Assembly: GCA_000818945.1 (NCBI GenBank)
Contig: KN805426.1
Span: forward strand, 124,001 to 188,000
Direction: 5' to 3'
Length of the DNA stretch: 64,000 nt
From: Schizochytrium sp. CCTCC M209059
Taxonomy: Eukaryota; Sar; Bigyra; Thraustochytrida; Thraustochytriidae
Position numbers and translations under genes: made by a program. This document shows positions 9,946-20,345 of this stretch, one piece after another. The notes below the pieces were generated by a model, which saw only the letters and a program-made list of their open reading frames with translations, made no database searches and was not told the DNA's origin. Numbering within the stretch: the first letter of the stretch is position 1; every line of letters begins with the position of its first letter.

Positions 9946-10724
9946 TATTCAGTTCACGCGTGCACGGCGCGACGCGACACGACACGAAGCAACAAGACGC
10001 GGCGCGTTGTGGCGTGGCTTTTTGCGTGATGAAGGAGACCGACAAGAGAGGCGCGGACAACGTCTTCTTCTTCTTCTTCTTTTTCTTTTTCTTTTTCTTT
10101 TTTCTTTTGCATGCCCTCGTTCGTCCGCATGCTTGACGCACGCCTCTTCCTTTTCTTTTTTACAAATCTGACTGAAATGCGCGCATCATTTCAGATTATC
10201 GTCCTTTGCAAATTTACGTTCCGCCCAATTTTTTTTTCTTTGGCATTACATCCTATCCCATCCCATCCCATCATACCCCATTCAGGACTGGATTCGCTCT
10301 CTTCATCTTTTCTTCGTTCTTCTATTTCTCTTGTTTTTAACCCTACTACACATCTTTTTCTCTTCGTTTCTTCCATTGCCAAGTACGCCATCGACACAGG
10401 TCTGCTCGCCGCAAAGCCGCGCAACTGCCTATCCTGGCCCCTCAGGCGATAATATATAAAGCAAGTAAAAAGATCCGTTGAGATGATTTTTTTCGCCACG
10501 TTGATGATATTCACTGTCTATTTTCGCAAGGCTTTCAGTCAACGCATCACCTTCGGGATGCACATCATTCATGTTCGTGGTAATTCAAGAGCGAAGCACC
10601 CTCGTGGTCGTCGTGGTCGTCGTGGCGGCGGTGACGGCGGCAATAGTGGGCGCGAAAAGGCCGCGCGCTCATACGAACACTTGGCGAAACTAAACCTCAA
10701 ATACATTCAACAAAGCACACCGCC
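9946..10724. other. Intergenic, CT-rich
   Basis: 779 bases. TTC/TTTTC polypyrimidine runs (10059-10110) and CATCC repeats (10250-10270) follow the RhoGEF stop. A TATATAAAG motif at about 10450 is a possible promoter element for the next gene, and GTCGTC repeats sit at 10600-10630. No gene seen. Confidence 0.45.
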
Positions 10725-11825
10725 ATGGCCACGGCCGACGAGTACACTGCGCACCTTCTTGAGGTGGCGCGAACCGCTGCGGAAGAAGCCAAGGTTGACG
10801 AAGATGTGAAACCCAGCTATTTGATGCCAAGCGTGGTGCTGGGCTCTGGCGCCGCGGTTGCGGGCGGTCATCTTTCGTACGAGCAAGACATTATTCGCGA
10901 GGCCTACTCGAGCGCTAATTACACAAGCATTCGAGAGCTGCCTGATCGCATGCGCGCGGGCGAGGTTGCGCTAGCCCGAGAGCTCAAAGCCCTTGAGCTG
11001 CACCGACCCGAAGAGGTAGCCAAGGTGCGATCAAGACGCGCAGCTGATCGGAATCACGGACTCTTTCAGGACTTTGAATATATTCCATCCCCGTATACGC
11101 GGGAAAAAGAAATCAAGGCGAGGGAACGACTCGTGGCCAAAGCCAAGCAACTTGAAGTCGGACGAGGCAAAGACTTTATTGCGGGGAGCGGGTCCTCCAA
11201 AGCCAAATATGAGGACTGCTTCGACCCCAACAACTATCGCTATCCCTACCAGAGCAACGACATTGATGCGCTCAACATTTTCCAGGCGCAGGAACGCATT
11301 GTGCACGAGAGCAAGGTTCTCTATGGACCATTTCGTCCGAGCGGCAGAAGCGCTCGAGCATGTTTCGACAAGGCTGCGCGTGGGCGTTTGCCTGAAATCG
11401 TCAAGACTTTGCACAACATCCTCGCCGCCGATTGGTCGGATTGCGAGTTTCGTGTCGCCACCACGGCAGACGACCATGTTGCAGTATGCTTTGACCTCGT
11501 CGCGCTTGATGGTCAGCTCACTGGGCTCCGGGCCTTTATGAACACGCTTGAAGCGAGTCATCCAGACATTCGTCGTTTTGATTTACGCAGGTCTGGTCGC
11601 GAGTGGAACATGCAACCTGGCGACGGCAACGTTTATTTTCTCTTTCGTCCTCCCTTTGCCAAGCCGTCTGTGGGCCAAGGTCGAATTCGTCTTCTTCCTA
11701 GCGCTGGCGCAGATGACGACGTCGACGATGAGAACGACAACGGTGACCGAGAAATTGTCTCACCCTCGTACGAGGATCCTGCTCAGGTTCTTCGCGCTTC
11801 GACCGTCGCGCTTCCGGACATGTAG
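10725..11825 (+). CDS. Conserved-looking protein of unknown function
   Basis: 366 residues from an ATG in a good context (CCGCCATGG). I do not recognise the family. The N-terminal third is helical and charged. The middle has an aromatic, ordered stretch (about 110-200) with LFQDFEYIPSPYT and DPNNYRYPYQSNDID. The next 100 residues look like an alpha/beta domain with FRPSG, ILAADWSD and VYFLFRPPF. The C-terminus is acidic and disordered. There is no signal peptide or membrane segment. Codon usage and complexity match the neighbouring genuine genes, so I think it is real. It could be a nuclear or ciliary factor, but nothing in the sequence decides this. Confidence 0.75.
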   Translation: MATADEYTAHLLEVARTAAEEAKVDEDVKPSYLMPSVVLGSGAAVAGGHLSYEQDIIREAYSSANYTSIRELPDRMRAGEVALARELKALELHRPEEVAKVRSRRAADRNHGLFQDFEYIPSPYTREKEIKARERLVAKAKQLEVGRGKDFIAGSGSSKAKYEDCFDPNNYRYPYQSNDIDALNIFQAQERIVHESKVLYGPFRPSGRSARACFDKAARGRLPEIVKTLHNILAADWSDCEFRVATTADDHVAVCFDLVALDGQLTGLRAFMNTLEASHPDIRRFDLRRSGREWNMQPGDGNVYFLFRPPFAKPSVGQGRIRLLPSAGADDDVDDENDNGDREIVSPSYEDPAQVLRASTVALPDM

Positions 11826-11891
11826 ACTGACTGACTGACTAACACAGTGTTTCTTGCTCATCATCACCATCACCACCATCACCATCACCAC

Positions 11892-11932
<41 letters not shown>

Positions 11933-12401
11933 CGTTTCCTAGGCCCTACTGTATACCCTTCGATCACCTTCCTGTGTTATTAGTCCCTTTTTGCCGCATG
12001 AAAAAGTTGTGCGTCGCAGTCGCGGGCGTGCACAAAATTGAAACCACCATAACCATAACGCTCACAACCTCCTTTTTAATTTCTAAGAGAGAGAAAAAAA
12101 AAAGAGAAAGAAAGCAACTAGGGTTAGGGTATCTCTCTACCGCGTCAGCTACTGTGAACTGTAGGGCTTCCGTTCTATTTGGTTCTCCAACCTGTAAGAC
12201 GTGGGGGCGCGGAGACAAGGGGGCAAAAGGGGAAGAAAGCGCGGGTGGCGGAGAGGAGAAGGAGAGGAGAGGAAGACAGGCCCCGGCAGCGACAGGCGGC
12301 GGCGATCAATCACAGAAGAGCAGGCAGACTCCGCGGCAGAGCAGAGTCGGGCAGCAGGGAGCAGCAGCAGCAGCAGCAGCAGCAGCACAGCGGTAGGAAA
12401 G
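11826..12401. other. Intergenic with CAT-repeat microsatellite
   Basis: The spacer holds an ACTG run (11826-11840), a long CAT/CAC trinucleotide run (11858-11935), a GTTAGGGTA dyad (12120-12130) and CAGCAG repeats (12360-12388) immediately before RPS3. No gene seen; the second half is probably the RPS3 promoter and 5' UTR. Confidence 0.5.
11858..11935. repeat. CAT/CAC trinucleotide microsatellite
   Basis: About 26 consecutive CAT or CAC triplets in non-coding DNA, downstream of the unknown 366-residue gene. Confidence 0.9.
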
Positions 12402-13088
12402 ATGTCGCTCGTCGCCAACAAGAAGCGCAAGTTCGTCGCCGATGGCGTGTTCTACGCGGAGCTCAACGAGCTCCTCCGCCGCGAGCTGGCCGAGGCTGGC
12501 TTCGCTGGTCTCGAGGTCCGCGTGACCCCGATGCGCACGGAGATCATCATCCGCGCCACCCGCACCCTCGAGGTTCTCGGTGAGAAGGGCCAGCGTATTC
12601 GCGAGCTCACCTCGGTCGTCCAGAAGCGCTTCAAGTTCGCCGACGGCTCCGTCGAGCTCTACGCTGAGAAGATCCAGCAGCGTGGCCTCAGCGCGCAGAC
12701 CCAGGCCGAGTCCCTCAAGTTCAAGCTCCTCGAGGGTCTCACCGTGCGCCGCGCGTGCTACAGTGTCCTTCGCTACGTCATGGAGAACGGCGCCAAGGGT
12801 TGCGAGGTTATTGTCTCTGGTAAGCTGCGTGCCCAGCGTGCCAAGAGCATGAAGTTCAAGGAGGGTTACATGATCAAGTCTGGCCAGCCCTCACAGGAGT
12901 ACGTCGACAAGGCTGTCCGCCATGTTCTTATGCGCCAGGGTGTCCTCGGTGTCAAGGTCGCTATTATGCTTCCCCACGACCCTGCTGGCAAGATCGGCCC
13001 TAAGACCCCCCTCGCTGACCACGTTGAGGTCCTCGAGCCCAAGGAGTACTCCGTGCCGGCCCAGCCCCTCCCCACCCCTGTGGCTTAA
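12402..13088 (+). CDS. RPS3: 40S ribosomal protein S3 (uS3)
   Basis: 228 residues from the ATG at 12402. The frame is open upstream through CAG repeats, but homology begins at this Met. The N-terminus MSLVANKKRKFVADGVFYAE and the type-II KH domain (about 21-92, including GEKGQRIREL) are typical of eukaryotic S3. The C-terminal domain follows, with GCEVIVSGKLRAQRAKSMKF and the conserved end ...GVKVAIMLPHDP. S3 lines the mRNA entry channel of the 40S subunit. The length is slightly shorter than the animal protein because the tail is short. Codon usage is strongly biased to C/G-ending codons, as expected for a highly expressed gene. Confidence 0.98.
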   Translation: MSLVANKKRKFVADGVFYAELNELLRRELAEAGFAGLEVRVTPMRTEIIIRATRTLEVLGEKGQRIRELTSVVQKRFKFADGSVELYAEKIQQRGLSAQTQAESLKFKLLEGLTVRRACYSVLRYVMENGAKGCEVIVSGKLRAQRAKSMKFKEGYMIKSGQPSQEYVDKAVRHVLMRQGVLGVKVAIMLPHDPAGKIGPKTPLADHVEVLEPKEYSVPAQPLPTPVA

Positions 13089-13486
13089 AGTCAAAACCTC
13101 AAATTTTCTTTTCGCTGCTTTCAATCTGCTATCGGTGTGAGTGACTGCTTGCTTTATTGCTTGCTTGCAAAGTCATCGTCTATGTTGCTGCAAAAGATCG
13201 GTTTGAATGAATCAATGAGCGTAACGAGAGGAACAAGATGCGTCGAAAACAAAAACAGGCTTATTCTTGGTGGCTCTGTGAGATAATAGCACACAATTAT
13301 TTCATCGACACCTACCTAAAATGAATCATGAATCATTCATTCGAAGCAGAGATGCGAGAACCACTTTTTCGATTTCTTCATCCACTGCCATCAAATTACC
13401 TTTGATAGGTATCCCTGCTTTTCTCTTCAATTCTTGTAACAAACTCATACGCGCGAAAACTCGGCAGCTTTGTCTCTTGCTTCAAG
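13089..13486. other. Convergent intergenic region
   Basis: Spacer between RPS3 (plus) and REV1 (minus), which end facing each other. It is A/T-richer and should hold both 3' UTRs. No gene seen. Confidence 0.5.
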
Positions 13487-16039
13487 TCAAACGTCACTCT
13501 GAGCCAGACTTACTAGCTCTGTCTCAATTTGTGCGCAATTTGACGAAAAGACATCACTTGTGTCTGCAGCTGATGATGTCCAGTACAATCGCCACCATGC
13601 CCGTATTCCACGAACGAGGGCAAGGGCGTCCTTGCTTCGACCGTTCTGCGCAAATGCCATGGCTTGCGAATGAAGCATATCGGAAGCATCGTCAAGAGCA
13701 CTGGTACGCATACAAGCATAGGCGCCACACATGCTCATTCCACAAAACTCACCCAATAATGATGTGGAACTGCTACAGCGCACCGACGCAAGCAATTTGG
13801 CGCGCACCATATCACCATGCAATCTCTCTCGAATTCGGGCAAGAGCGGCTTCCAGCGAGACGGTCCCGCTCTTCTTTCGAAGCCTCTTTGCTCGTCTTTC
13901 GCTAAGGCTGGAATTGCTTAGCACATCGTCTTCCTCATCAGCATTTGCGCGTTTTTGCTTGTTTATTTCTTCACAGTTCTCGAGATCCACGATCTGATTC
14001 GATATCCCCTCGTCGACGTCAATATTACGATTGTCATTGTCGTCTTCGTTGTTGTCATTATCATCATCATCATCATCATCGTCGTCGTCGTCGAGACTAA
14101 TGACCTCACCATTTGTCTCCTTTCCAACATCGATATTGCTTCCCTCATCCAAATTCGCACGTTCATGTCTTGGGGTTGCGAATGCGTCGTCTTCAATCTC
14201 AACCACCTTGGCATCGTCTCCAATGCTGTCGCGTATCACATCGTCATCCTGCGAGTCATTAAATAGTGCAATTACAGCGTCATTCGCAGGACCTCTTTCG
14301 TGAGTTTTATCACCACCCCTGCTACCATTTAAGGTTGGCGATGAAAAGCCCTCGTCCGCTTGTGTGCTGATATTCGCCCTTTTGTCGCGTGCTTGCTCGG
14401 GTTCGACCGACCCATGGCGCGTCGATGCCTCGGATGCCTGCACATCATCCACGTCGTCGTCGTCGTCCTCCTCCTCCTCCTTTTGCAAGCGTGCACTTTC
14501 ATTTAAGTCTTTCTTGACCTTGGAGCGCTTAAGCAAGCCCTCGTCCTTTCCGTCGTCGTTTTCAGAGCGTAGACGCTTCGAGGGTGCGGGCGGCGGGGCG
14601 AAGAAGTCATGAAGCACGCGATCTGGTCGCGCAAAGCTTGAAGCGGAGACGCCGAGACCACGAACGTCCGTGGGAGCGCAGTCCAATCGCTCAAGAAGTT
14701 TTCGTGCATGGTGCAAGAACTCGGGCGCCGAGGTCGCCGTGTGATGCAATGCGACAGTCCGCTGTAAAATGTTGCACTCGCCGTGGCCGAGAAAGCCTTT
14801 TCGATGATTGGGATTGGCATCGGGTTTAGCTTTCCATAGTGTAATGCTGATGCGCTTGGCACCGAGACCCGCCTTTTCAGACCGCGCAATTCGCTCGACA
14901 AGCTCCTCGCACAGACCTTCCAAAAAGGTAATGACTTCCTTGGCTGTCTCCATGCGTACGCCCCAAGAGATTTGCGTCCCGATCGTTTGGCGCTCTTTGA
15001 TCCCGTTGGGGACCCACGGCCTATTGTCGACGCCTCGACAGAGATTGTACATGGTTTTACCTCGTTTCGGGCCAAAATGGCGTTGAATCTCTTCAAGACT
15101 CTTACGCTGCAAGTCCCCACAAGTTTCTACGCCAAGCTTGGCGACGAGCTCTCGCGCGCCCTTCCAGCCGACCTGAGGCAAGTCCCGCACCGGCATGGAG
15201 GCAAGCGTTGCTTTTCCGCTCTCCTCCATTTGAAAGATGCGCCAGCCATTGGGCTTGGCCTTGGCCGTCGCAAGGCGTGCTAAGAGCATGCTCGCGCCGA
15301 CGCCCACCGACGCGTGGCAGCTTGTGCGTTCGAAAATGGCTGTGCGCAAGTTCTGCACCAGACGCGCGATGGCGGCTTCGCGCTCGGCCTCGTCTGCAAT
15401 CTCGCCCACAAGGTGGGTGATGTCCAAGTACGCCTCGTCGCAACTGACGCCGTTGACGAAGGGAGTTGTCTCGTAGAGCGCGCGGTACATGATTTCCGCC
15501 ACCTCGGTATACTTTTCGAACTCGTAATTGATAGATATGAGCTCTGGGCACAGCTCGCGCGCCTTGGTCATCCACATGCCCGCCCGCACGCCAAAGGCTC
15601 GCGCGGGGTAATTTGGGCAGCTCACTTCTGCGTTCGAGGTGTCCGAGGCGGCGCTAATGACTACGGGCTTGTCCATGAGCTCGGGGCGGTCGCGCAGCGA
15701 GACTGATGCAAAGAAGGCGTCCATGTCGACGTGCAGGACATAGTGCCGGCCTCCGGGTCCTGGCGCAGGCTCTCCGTGAACCGAGTCCGGCAGTGTCTCG
15801 AGCAGGCGCGCGTAGCGTTCCTTCCACGTCCCGATGAAGTGGAGCCTCGACTGCGTATAAAAGTGGCTCACAAACTCCTTTTGCCCGCGCTCGTGCGAGC
15901 TCATCGTGCTCGTGCTCGTGCTCGCGCTCGTGCTCGCGCTCGCGCTCGCTCGCCTGCCAGCCAGCTCGCCAGGGCGGCGCCCGGCCGAGGCCGCACCGGC
16001 CGAGGCGCCGTTGCGGGAATGGAATCCGAGTCGGTGCAA
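13487..16039 (-). CDS. REV1: DNA repair protein REV1 (Y-family deoxycytidyl transferase)
   Basis: 850 residues, one exon. A REV1 hallmark precedes the palm (SRLHFIGTWKERY, about 64-76). Catalytic carboxylates are visible in DMDAFF (Asp105, Asp107) and SCDEAYLD (Asp201, Glu202). Finger, thumb and little-finger segments follow to about 480. The central region is acidic and repetitive (Asp/Asn runs, encoded by a CATCAT-type microsatellite on plus). The last ~115 residues are helical and may be the polymerase-recruiting REV1 C-terminal domain. REV1 inserts dCMP opposite abasic sites and scaffolds translesion polymerases. The N-terminal BRCT domain normally found before SRLH is missing: only about 60 residues precede it, including an Ala/Ser/Thr dipeptide run. 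The start at 16039 is the first ATG; an internal one is at residue 46. It diverges from GCVT. Confidence 0.93.
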   Translation of the reverse strand: MHRLGFHSRNGASAGAASAGRRPGELAGRRASASASTSASTSTSTMSSHERGQKEFVSHFYTQSRLHFIGTWKERYARLLETLPDSVHGEPAPGPGGRHYVLHVDMDAFFASVSLRDRPELMDKPVVISAASDTSNAEVSCPNYPARAFGVRAGMWMTKARELCPELISINYEFEKYTEVAEIMYRALYETTPFVNGVSCDEAYLDITHLVGEIADEAEREAAIARLVQNLRTAIFERTSCHASVGVGASMLLARLATAKAKPNGWRIFQMEESGKATLASMPVRDLPQVGWKGARELVAKLGVETCGDLQRKSLEEIQRHFGPKRGKTMYNLCRGVDNRPWVPNGIKERQTIGTQISWGVRMETAKEVITFLEGLCEELVERIARSEKAGLGAKRISITLWKAKPDANPNHRKGFLGHGECNILQRTVALHHTATSAPEFLHHARKLLERLDCAPTDVRGLGVSASSFARPDRVLHDFFAPPPAPSKRLRSENDDGKDEGLLKRSKVKKDLNESARLQKEEEEDDDDDVDDVQASEASTRHGSVEPEQARDKRANISTQADEGFSSPTLNGSRGGDKTHERGPANDAVIALFNDSQDDDVIRDSIGDDAKVVEIEDDAFATPRHERANLDEGSNIDVGKETNGEVISLDDDDDDDDDDDNDNNEDDNDNRNIDVDEGISNQIVDLENCEEINKQKRANADEEDDVLSNSSLSERRAKRLRKKSGTVSLEAALARIRERLHGDMVRAKLLASVRCSSSTSLLGEFCGMSMCGAYACMRTSALDDASDMLHSQAMAFAQNGRSKDALALVRGIRAWWRLYWTSSAADTSDVFSSNCAQIETELVSLAQSDV

Positions 16040-16408
16040 GAGAGTTGGCTGGAAGCACCAACTATCGTAAAATCAACGTGAATGAATCACGGCAAGGCAA
16101 TCAAATCACTGCTCCCCCCAAACCGAAGGCGCAGGCCGCACCATGGCGGTCAGAGCGGCACGACCAGACCACGACTTTATGGACTTACACGTTTGATATA
16201 TTCGTTGTCTTCGTCATCATCTTCGCGTCCTTATCCACCTTCTTCTTCTTCTTCATTTTCTTCTTCGTTCTTCGCTCTACAGGATTAGTGGTATCTTTTT
16301 GGCCGGGGCCAGTGGCAGCTGCAGCTGCAGCTGCAGCTGGCCGGACGCAAAGCCGCTTCATTAAACACCAGAGACAGACGTCTGCCGCCCTGCCCTGCGC
16401 CGGCCACG
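16040..16408. promoter_or_regulatory. Divergent intergenic region between REV1 and GCVT
   Basis: 369 bases separate the two divergent start codons, so it must hold both promoters. It contains TTC-rich runs (16235-16270) and a GCAGCT hexamer run (16313-16345). No specific factor site was recognised. Confidence 0.5.
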
Positions 16409-18076
16409 ATGCTCGCCCGCGCGCTCGCCCCCTTTGCGCCGGCCCTGCGCCGCGCGCAGCTCCAGCAGCCCGTGACGCGTGTAGCAGCGCAGGTCGCGGT
16501 CCGAGGCCTCGCGTCGGACGCGGACGCCGCCAACACCGTACGTGGCAGAGATAAAGCAGAAGCGCTGGCTAGCTAGCTGGCTAGCTAGCTGGCTAGCTAG
16601 TTAGCACGAAGAGGGCCACCGCCCACGCTAGACCACGCCACGTTACGCTTGGCGAGATGAGCGAAGAAGAAAGTACACGAAACGTCGTTGAACTTGGCGA
16701 AACAAGTTCTTCTCTTTCTCGTTGTTGTTGTTGTTGTTGTTGTTGTTGTTATTGTTGTTGCGATGAACGATGGGAGCACTCACGCTGACGAACTGACGAA
16801 TGCGAATTTGCGCAGCTAAAGACGGCCGTCTACGACAAGCATCAGGAGCTCGGAGGCAAGCTCGTCGACTTTGCTGGGTACTGGCTTCCTCTGCAATATC
16901 CGGCGGGCGTCAAGGCGGAGTGTCTTCACACCCGCAACGAGGCGTCACTCTTTGATGTCTCCCACATGGGCCAAGTGAGAATTACAGGTCCGGATGCTGT
17001 CGCTTTTGTGGAGAGCATTGTTGTCGGTGAGATTGCCAACCTTAAGAGCAACGAGGCCCGTCTCAGTCTTATTACCAACGACCATGGCGGCATCATCGAT
17101 GACACTGTCATCACGCGCTTTGACGATTTTGTGTACGTTCCCTCCTCAAATAAACGATGGCTCTTTGCGATGGAAAATTAATTCTAGAAAAACAGGGAGG
17201 AAACAAAAAGAAAGACGAGCTAACACATGCATGCAACAAACATCAACATCATTATTATCATCATCGCGCGCGCGTAGGGGGATGGTAATTAATGGCGCAT
17301 GCAAGCACAAGGATCTCAAGCACATGCACGCAAGGCTGGAAGACAGCAAACTGGACGCCAAGATCGAACACCTCGAGGATCTTGCCCTATTTGCACTCCA
17401 GGGCCCCAAGGCGGCGATTGTGATGGATCGTCTTGCGAATGACCTTACCGTGTCTGCGATGAACTTTATGGAGGCTCGCATGGGCAAGATTGGCGGCGTG
17501 GATTGCACCTTGACGCGCTGCGGATATACGGGCGAGGATGGCTTTGAGATCTCTGTGTCGAACTCGGAAGCCACCAAGATCATGGACCTTTTATTGGAGC
17601 AAGAGGAAGTGGCGCCCGCGGGCCTTGGTGCCCGTGACACCCTCCGTCTCGAGGCAGGCCTTTGCCTGTATGGCAATGACATTGACGAGACAACAACTCC
17701 CGTGGGAGCCAGGCTCGTATGGACGGTGAGCAAGCCCCGGTGCGCGGAGGGCGGCTTCCCAGGTGCGGAGACGATTCAGGCGCAAATGAAGGACAAGGCG
17801 CAAATGCCGCCGAGGGTTCGCGTGGGCCTCATTGTGGATGGTGCGCCTGCACGCTCGCACGTTGAAATCTACGATGCCGAGGGCAAGGAGGCCATTGGCG
17901 AGATCACCAGCGGCACCTTTAGTCCTATTCTCGGCAAGCCAGTGGCCATGGGCTACGTGGATCGCGCGTTCATGAAGGCAGGAACCGAGGTCACATGCAA
18001 GGTGCGCAAGAAGTTTGTCCCTGCGACCATCTCGAAGATGCCCTTTCTCCCGGCAAAGTACTATCGTGCCCCTTGA
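16409..18076 (+). CDS. GCVT: Glycine cleavage system T-protein (aminomethyltransferase), mitochondrial
   Basis: Three exons: 16409-16537, 16816-17132 and 17278-18076, giving 414 residues. Exon 1 encodes an Arg/Ala-rich transit peptide (LARALAPFAPALRRAQ). Exon 2 starts with the classical LKTAVYDKH, GGKLVDFAGY and SLFDVSHMGQ motifs. Exon 3 resumes at NGACKHKDLKH and contains CGYTGEDGFEIS, PAGLGARDTLRLEAGLCLYG and a C-terminal barrel. Introns are 278 and 145 nt, both GTACGT...AG. The enzyme transfers the methylene group from aminomethyl-lipoyl H-protein to tetrahydrofolate, releasing ammonia, in the mitochondrial matrix. Intron 1 contains GCTA and GTT microsatellites. The second junction gives FVGMVIN where relatives have a hydrophobic strand, so that splice site is slightly less certain than the first. 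Confidence 0.93.
16538..16815 (+). other. GCVT intron 1
   Basis: GTACGT donor right after the transit-peptide exon, CGCAG acceptor before the conserved LKTAVYDKH segment. It contains a GCTGGCTAGCTA run and a GTT trinucleotide run. Confidence 0.85.
17133..17277 (+). other. GCVT intron 2
   Basis: GTACGT donor in phase 2, GCGTAG acceptor. In-frame stops inside it show it must be removed to join the two conserved halves of the T-protein. Confidence 0.75.
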
Positions 18077-18542
18077 AGTCCTTGCTTCCTTCCTTCCTTC
18101 CTTCCCTTCTCTTCTCCTCTCTTTTCTCTCCTTTTCTATTCTCTTCTATCCTCTACTTTCTTTTTTTCCTTTTCTATTTTGTTCCTGTTTTCAGGTCTAT
18201 GACATGCGCGCGCAAGCCACGTTTGAAAAAGGGAAATCTCCATTCAGGCTTTGATGAGTGTGTCTTTGCAAGTTTGGAACAAGAGAATAGCTGAAGCAAC
18301 TACTATCGTCAAATTGTTTCTTTGCATTAATCGTATTCTTTCGCGCGCCGCCATGCAATGCGCGGTGGCAGCAAGCGCGGCCATAGCGGTGGCCCCTTGT
18401 AGCCCGCACATGCGGCGATGAGATTTTCGCGGCTTGTGCAGCGGCTGCACGCATACAGTCAAGTCGAAAACACGAATTTCATTCTCCCCTACGTCTCAAA
18501 ACATCAACAAAAGTCTCTCCGTTCTAGCACCATCGTTGCCGC
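18077..18542. other. Convergent intergenic region, CT-rich
   Basis: Between GCVT (plus) and the SLC25 carrier (minus). A TTCCTTCC/TCTCTTTT polypyrimidine tract fills 18085-18190. No gene seen. Confidence 0.5.
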
Positions 18543-19640
18543 TTAAAGATCCTTGATGAGGGCGTTGAGGAAGTCATAGGCCCAAAACTGAATGGCAGCT
18601 CCAGGAAGGCAGCGAATCAGGTTGGCACCAAGTCCATTAAAAAGTCCCGCAAAACCTTCCCGCTGCACCAATAGCTTGCTGCACTCCCACGAATTTTTGT
18701 ACAGCTTGGCTTCACCGTTCATGCCGTTCATTTGCATACGGCGGCGAATCGTGTCTCCTGGATAAGTAATGGTTTGCGCAATGACACCGGCTGAAGCGCC
18801 CGCCAAAAGCTTTTCGACCTGAATCGTAAGCACAGACTGACCGTCTTGCCTGCCCTCAAGGCGGCGCTTAAAGATCTCGTAAAATGTCATTTGAAGCCCA
18901 ACATAAGGCGAACCTGACAAGAATGTAGGCCCAATGCCCTTGTAGAGCCCTGCGATGCCCTCCTTGCGGACCGTCTGCACGAGGACGTCTGTGATGCCGT
19001 TGAACTGGACGCCGAGACCGGAGCCCAGGGTGAGTCGGGTCCGCACCGTTTCGAGCGGATACGTGACGCATGTCTGAAAGAGACCTGCAAGGGTTCCTGC
19101 CATGATGAGCTGACCAAAGCTCAGCGGCTCATTGGGCGTGCGGACCATGTCCTTGAAGGTGTCGTTAAAGGTGAATTTGAGCGCGTACACAGGCACCACG
19201 CGCAGCACGTTGGCACCGTTTCCCCTGTACAATGCCAAGACGCCCTCTTCTTTCAAAACTGTGCGCATAGTCCCGAGGACGCCGCGGTACTTGAAGTCGC
19301 TCTTGCTGCGGTCGGCCATCTTCATGCCTTGAACCTGCAGCAGGATTTTGACGCGTTCCAGGGGCGCCACGGCCGTCTTGGTGATGGCCCCGGCGCCTCC
19401 GCCCGCTACTAGCTGTTTGATGCGCACGTAGCTGCTGGACGGCTCCGCCTGAATCTTGATCACATGCGTCTCCGTGTCCTTGACCTGGTACGAGCCGTCG
19501 GCCGAGCGCTTCTCCACGGAGGCGCCGCCCGCGATGGGCAGCTTGCCCTCGCCCGGGGCGTTTAGCGCCGCTTCCTCGCGGCGCAGGTCCTCCAGCTGCC
19601 GCTCCTGGTGCCTCCACACGGCCGCCTCGCGCGAGTCCAT
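18543..19640 (-). CDS. Mitochondrial carrier family (SLC25) protein
   Basis: 365 residues from the first in-frame ATG (19640). The frame stays open to 19850, but only a GTG starts it there and that part is low complexity. Three tandem carrier repeats are seen, each with the PX[DE]XX[KR] signature: APLERVK, YPLETVR and YPGDTIR. Matching GXXXG-type and [FY]XG elements (ALYRGNGANVLR, GLYKGIGPTF, GLFNGLGANLIR) are also present. The third repeat carries RRRMQMNG. Strict ADP/ATP carriers have RRRMMM, so a CoA, ATP-Mg/phosphate or related nucleotide carrier (SLC25A42/A16/A24-like) is more likely. There are no EF-hands in the N-terminal extension, which argues against a calcium-regulated A24 type. 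It should sit in the mitochondrial inner membrane. The exact substrate cannot be read from the sequence. Confidence 0.92.
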   Translation of the reverse strand: MDSREAAVWRHQERQLEDLRREEAALNAPGEGKLPIAGGASVEKRSADGSYQVKDTETHVIKIQAEPSSSYVRIKQLVAGGGAGAITKTAVAPLERVKILLQVQGMKMADRSKSDFKYRGVLGTMRTVLKEEGVLALYRGNGANVLRVVPVYALKFTFNDTFKDMVRTPNEPLSFGQLIMAGTLAGLFQTCVTYPLETVRTRLTLGSGLGVQFNGITDVLVQTVRKEGIAGLYKGIGPTFLSGSPYVGLQMTFYEIFKRRLEGRQDGQSVLTIQVEKLLAGASAGVIAQTITYPGDTIRRRMQMNGMNGEAKLYKNSWECSKLLVQREGFAGLFNGLGANLIRCLPGAAIQFWAYDFLNALIKDL

Positions 19641-20345
19641 GCGCGAGAGCTTGCGCGCGCCGCCGCCCTGCGCCGCCGCGAGGGCTTCCGCGCCCCGCCG
19701 CTCGCCCTCGCCCTGGCCTCGACTCCGCTCTGCTGCCTTCTGCTCCGCTCTGCTACTCTGCTCTGCTCTGCGCTCTCGTCCTGCCGGGTCTGGCGCCGCC
19801 GCGCTGCCTGCGCAGCCACGAAACGAGGCGCGCGAAAAAGGGTTGTCCACGCCTAGCGCGCGCTAGCGGCGACCTAGGGCTTGCTTGCTTGCTTGCTTGC
19901 TTTCGTTCTTTTTTCTTCTTCTTCTCTCTCTCGCGCCGCGCCGCACACCCTGGATCGAGGGAAGGAATCCATCCAGGAGCGGGATGCGGAGTGAGGCTGC
20001 TGAGCGGAGGTGAGGTGGGAGGAGCTGGGAATGGACTCGCGTTCATTGGTTGGCGTGGAGCACAATGTACACGTTTGGGCCGCGAGTGGACCATGGCCAG
20101 GACACGCACACACACCTGGAGCAGCAGCATCTGCAGCATTTGCAGCATTTGCAGCTGGCGGCCCGCGGAGATGATTGTGCTGCCGATAGAAATTAGAGTA
20201 GAATAGATCGAATCTCGAACAAGAGCAACCAAAAAGAGAACGAAAGATACTACGCGCGCAAGGGTTCAAAGACTGATTCTTCATTGGGCACGGGATTATT
20301 TATGGAAGTTGAGTCTGAAATGGTGCAAGATAGGTCGCATGCGAT
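19641..20345. other. Intergenic with GCTT repeats
   Basis: Upstream of the SLC25 gene and downstream of PSMA1 (both minus). It contains a GCTTGCTT run (19880-19903), a TTCTTC run (19908-19935) and TGCAGCAT repeats (20128-20155). An Ala/Arg-rich open frame continues from the carrier gene to 19850 but has no ATG. Confidence 0.45.

Noticed and set aside
11858..11935. Run that could encode poly-Ile or poly-His
   Set aside because: A simple CAT microsatellite in an intergenic region with no supporting gene.
12120..12130. GTTAGGGTA resembling telomere repeat
   Set aside because: Only about two TTAGGG-like units; a chance match in the RPS3 leader, with ordinary genes on both sides.
19641..19850. 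N-terminal extension of the SLC25 carrier
   Set aside because: Begins only with GTG and is Arg/Ala/Glu low complexity; the ATG at 19640 gives a normal carrier length.
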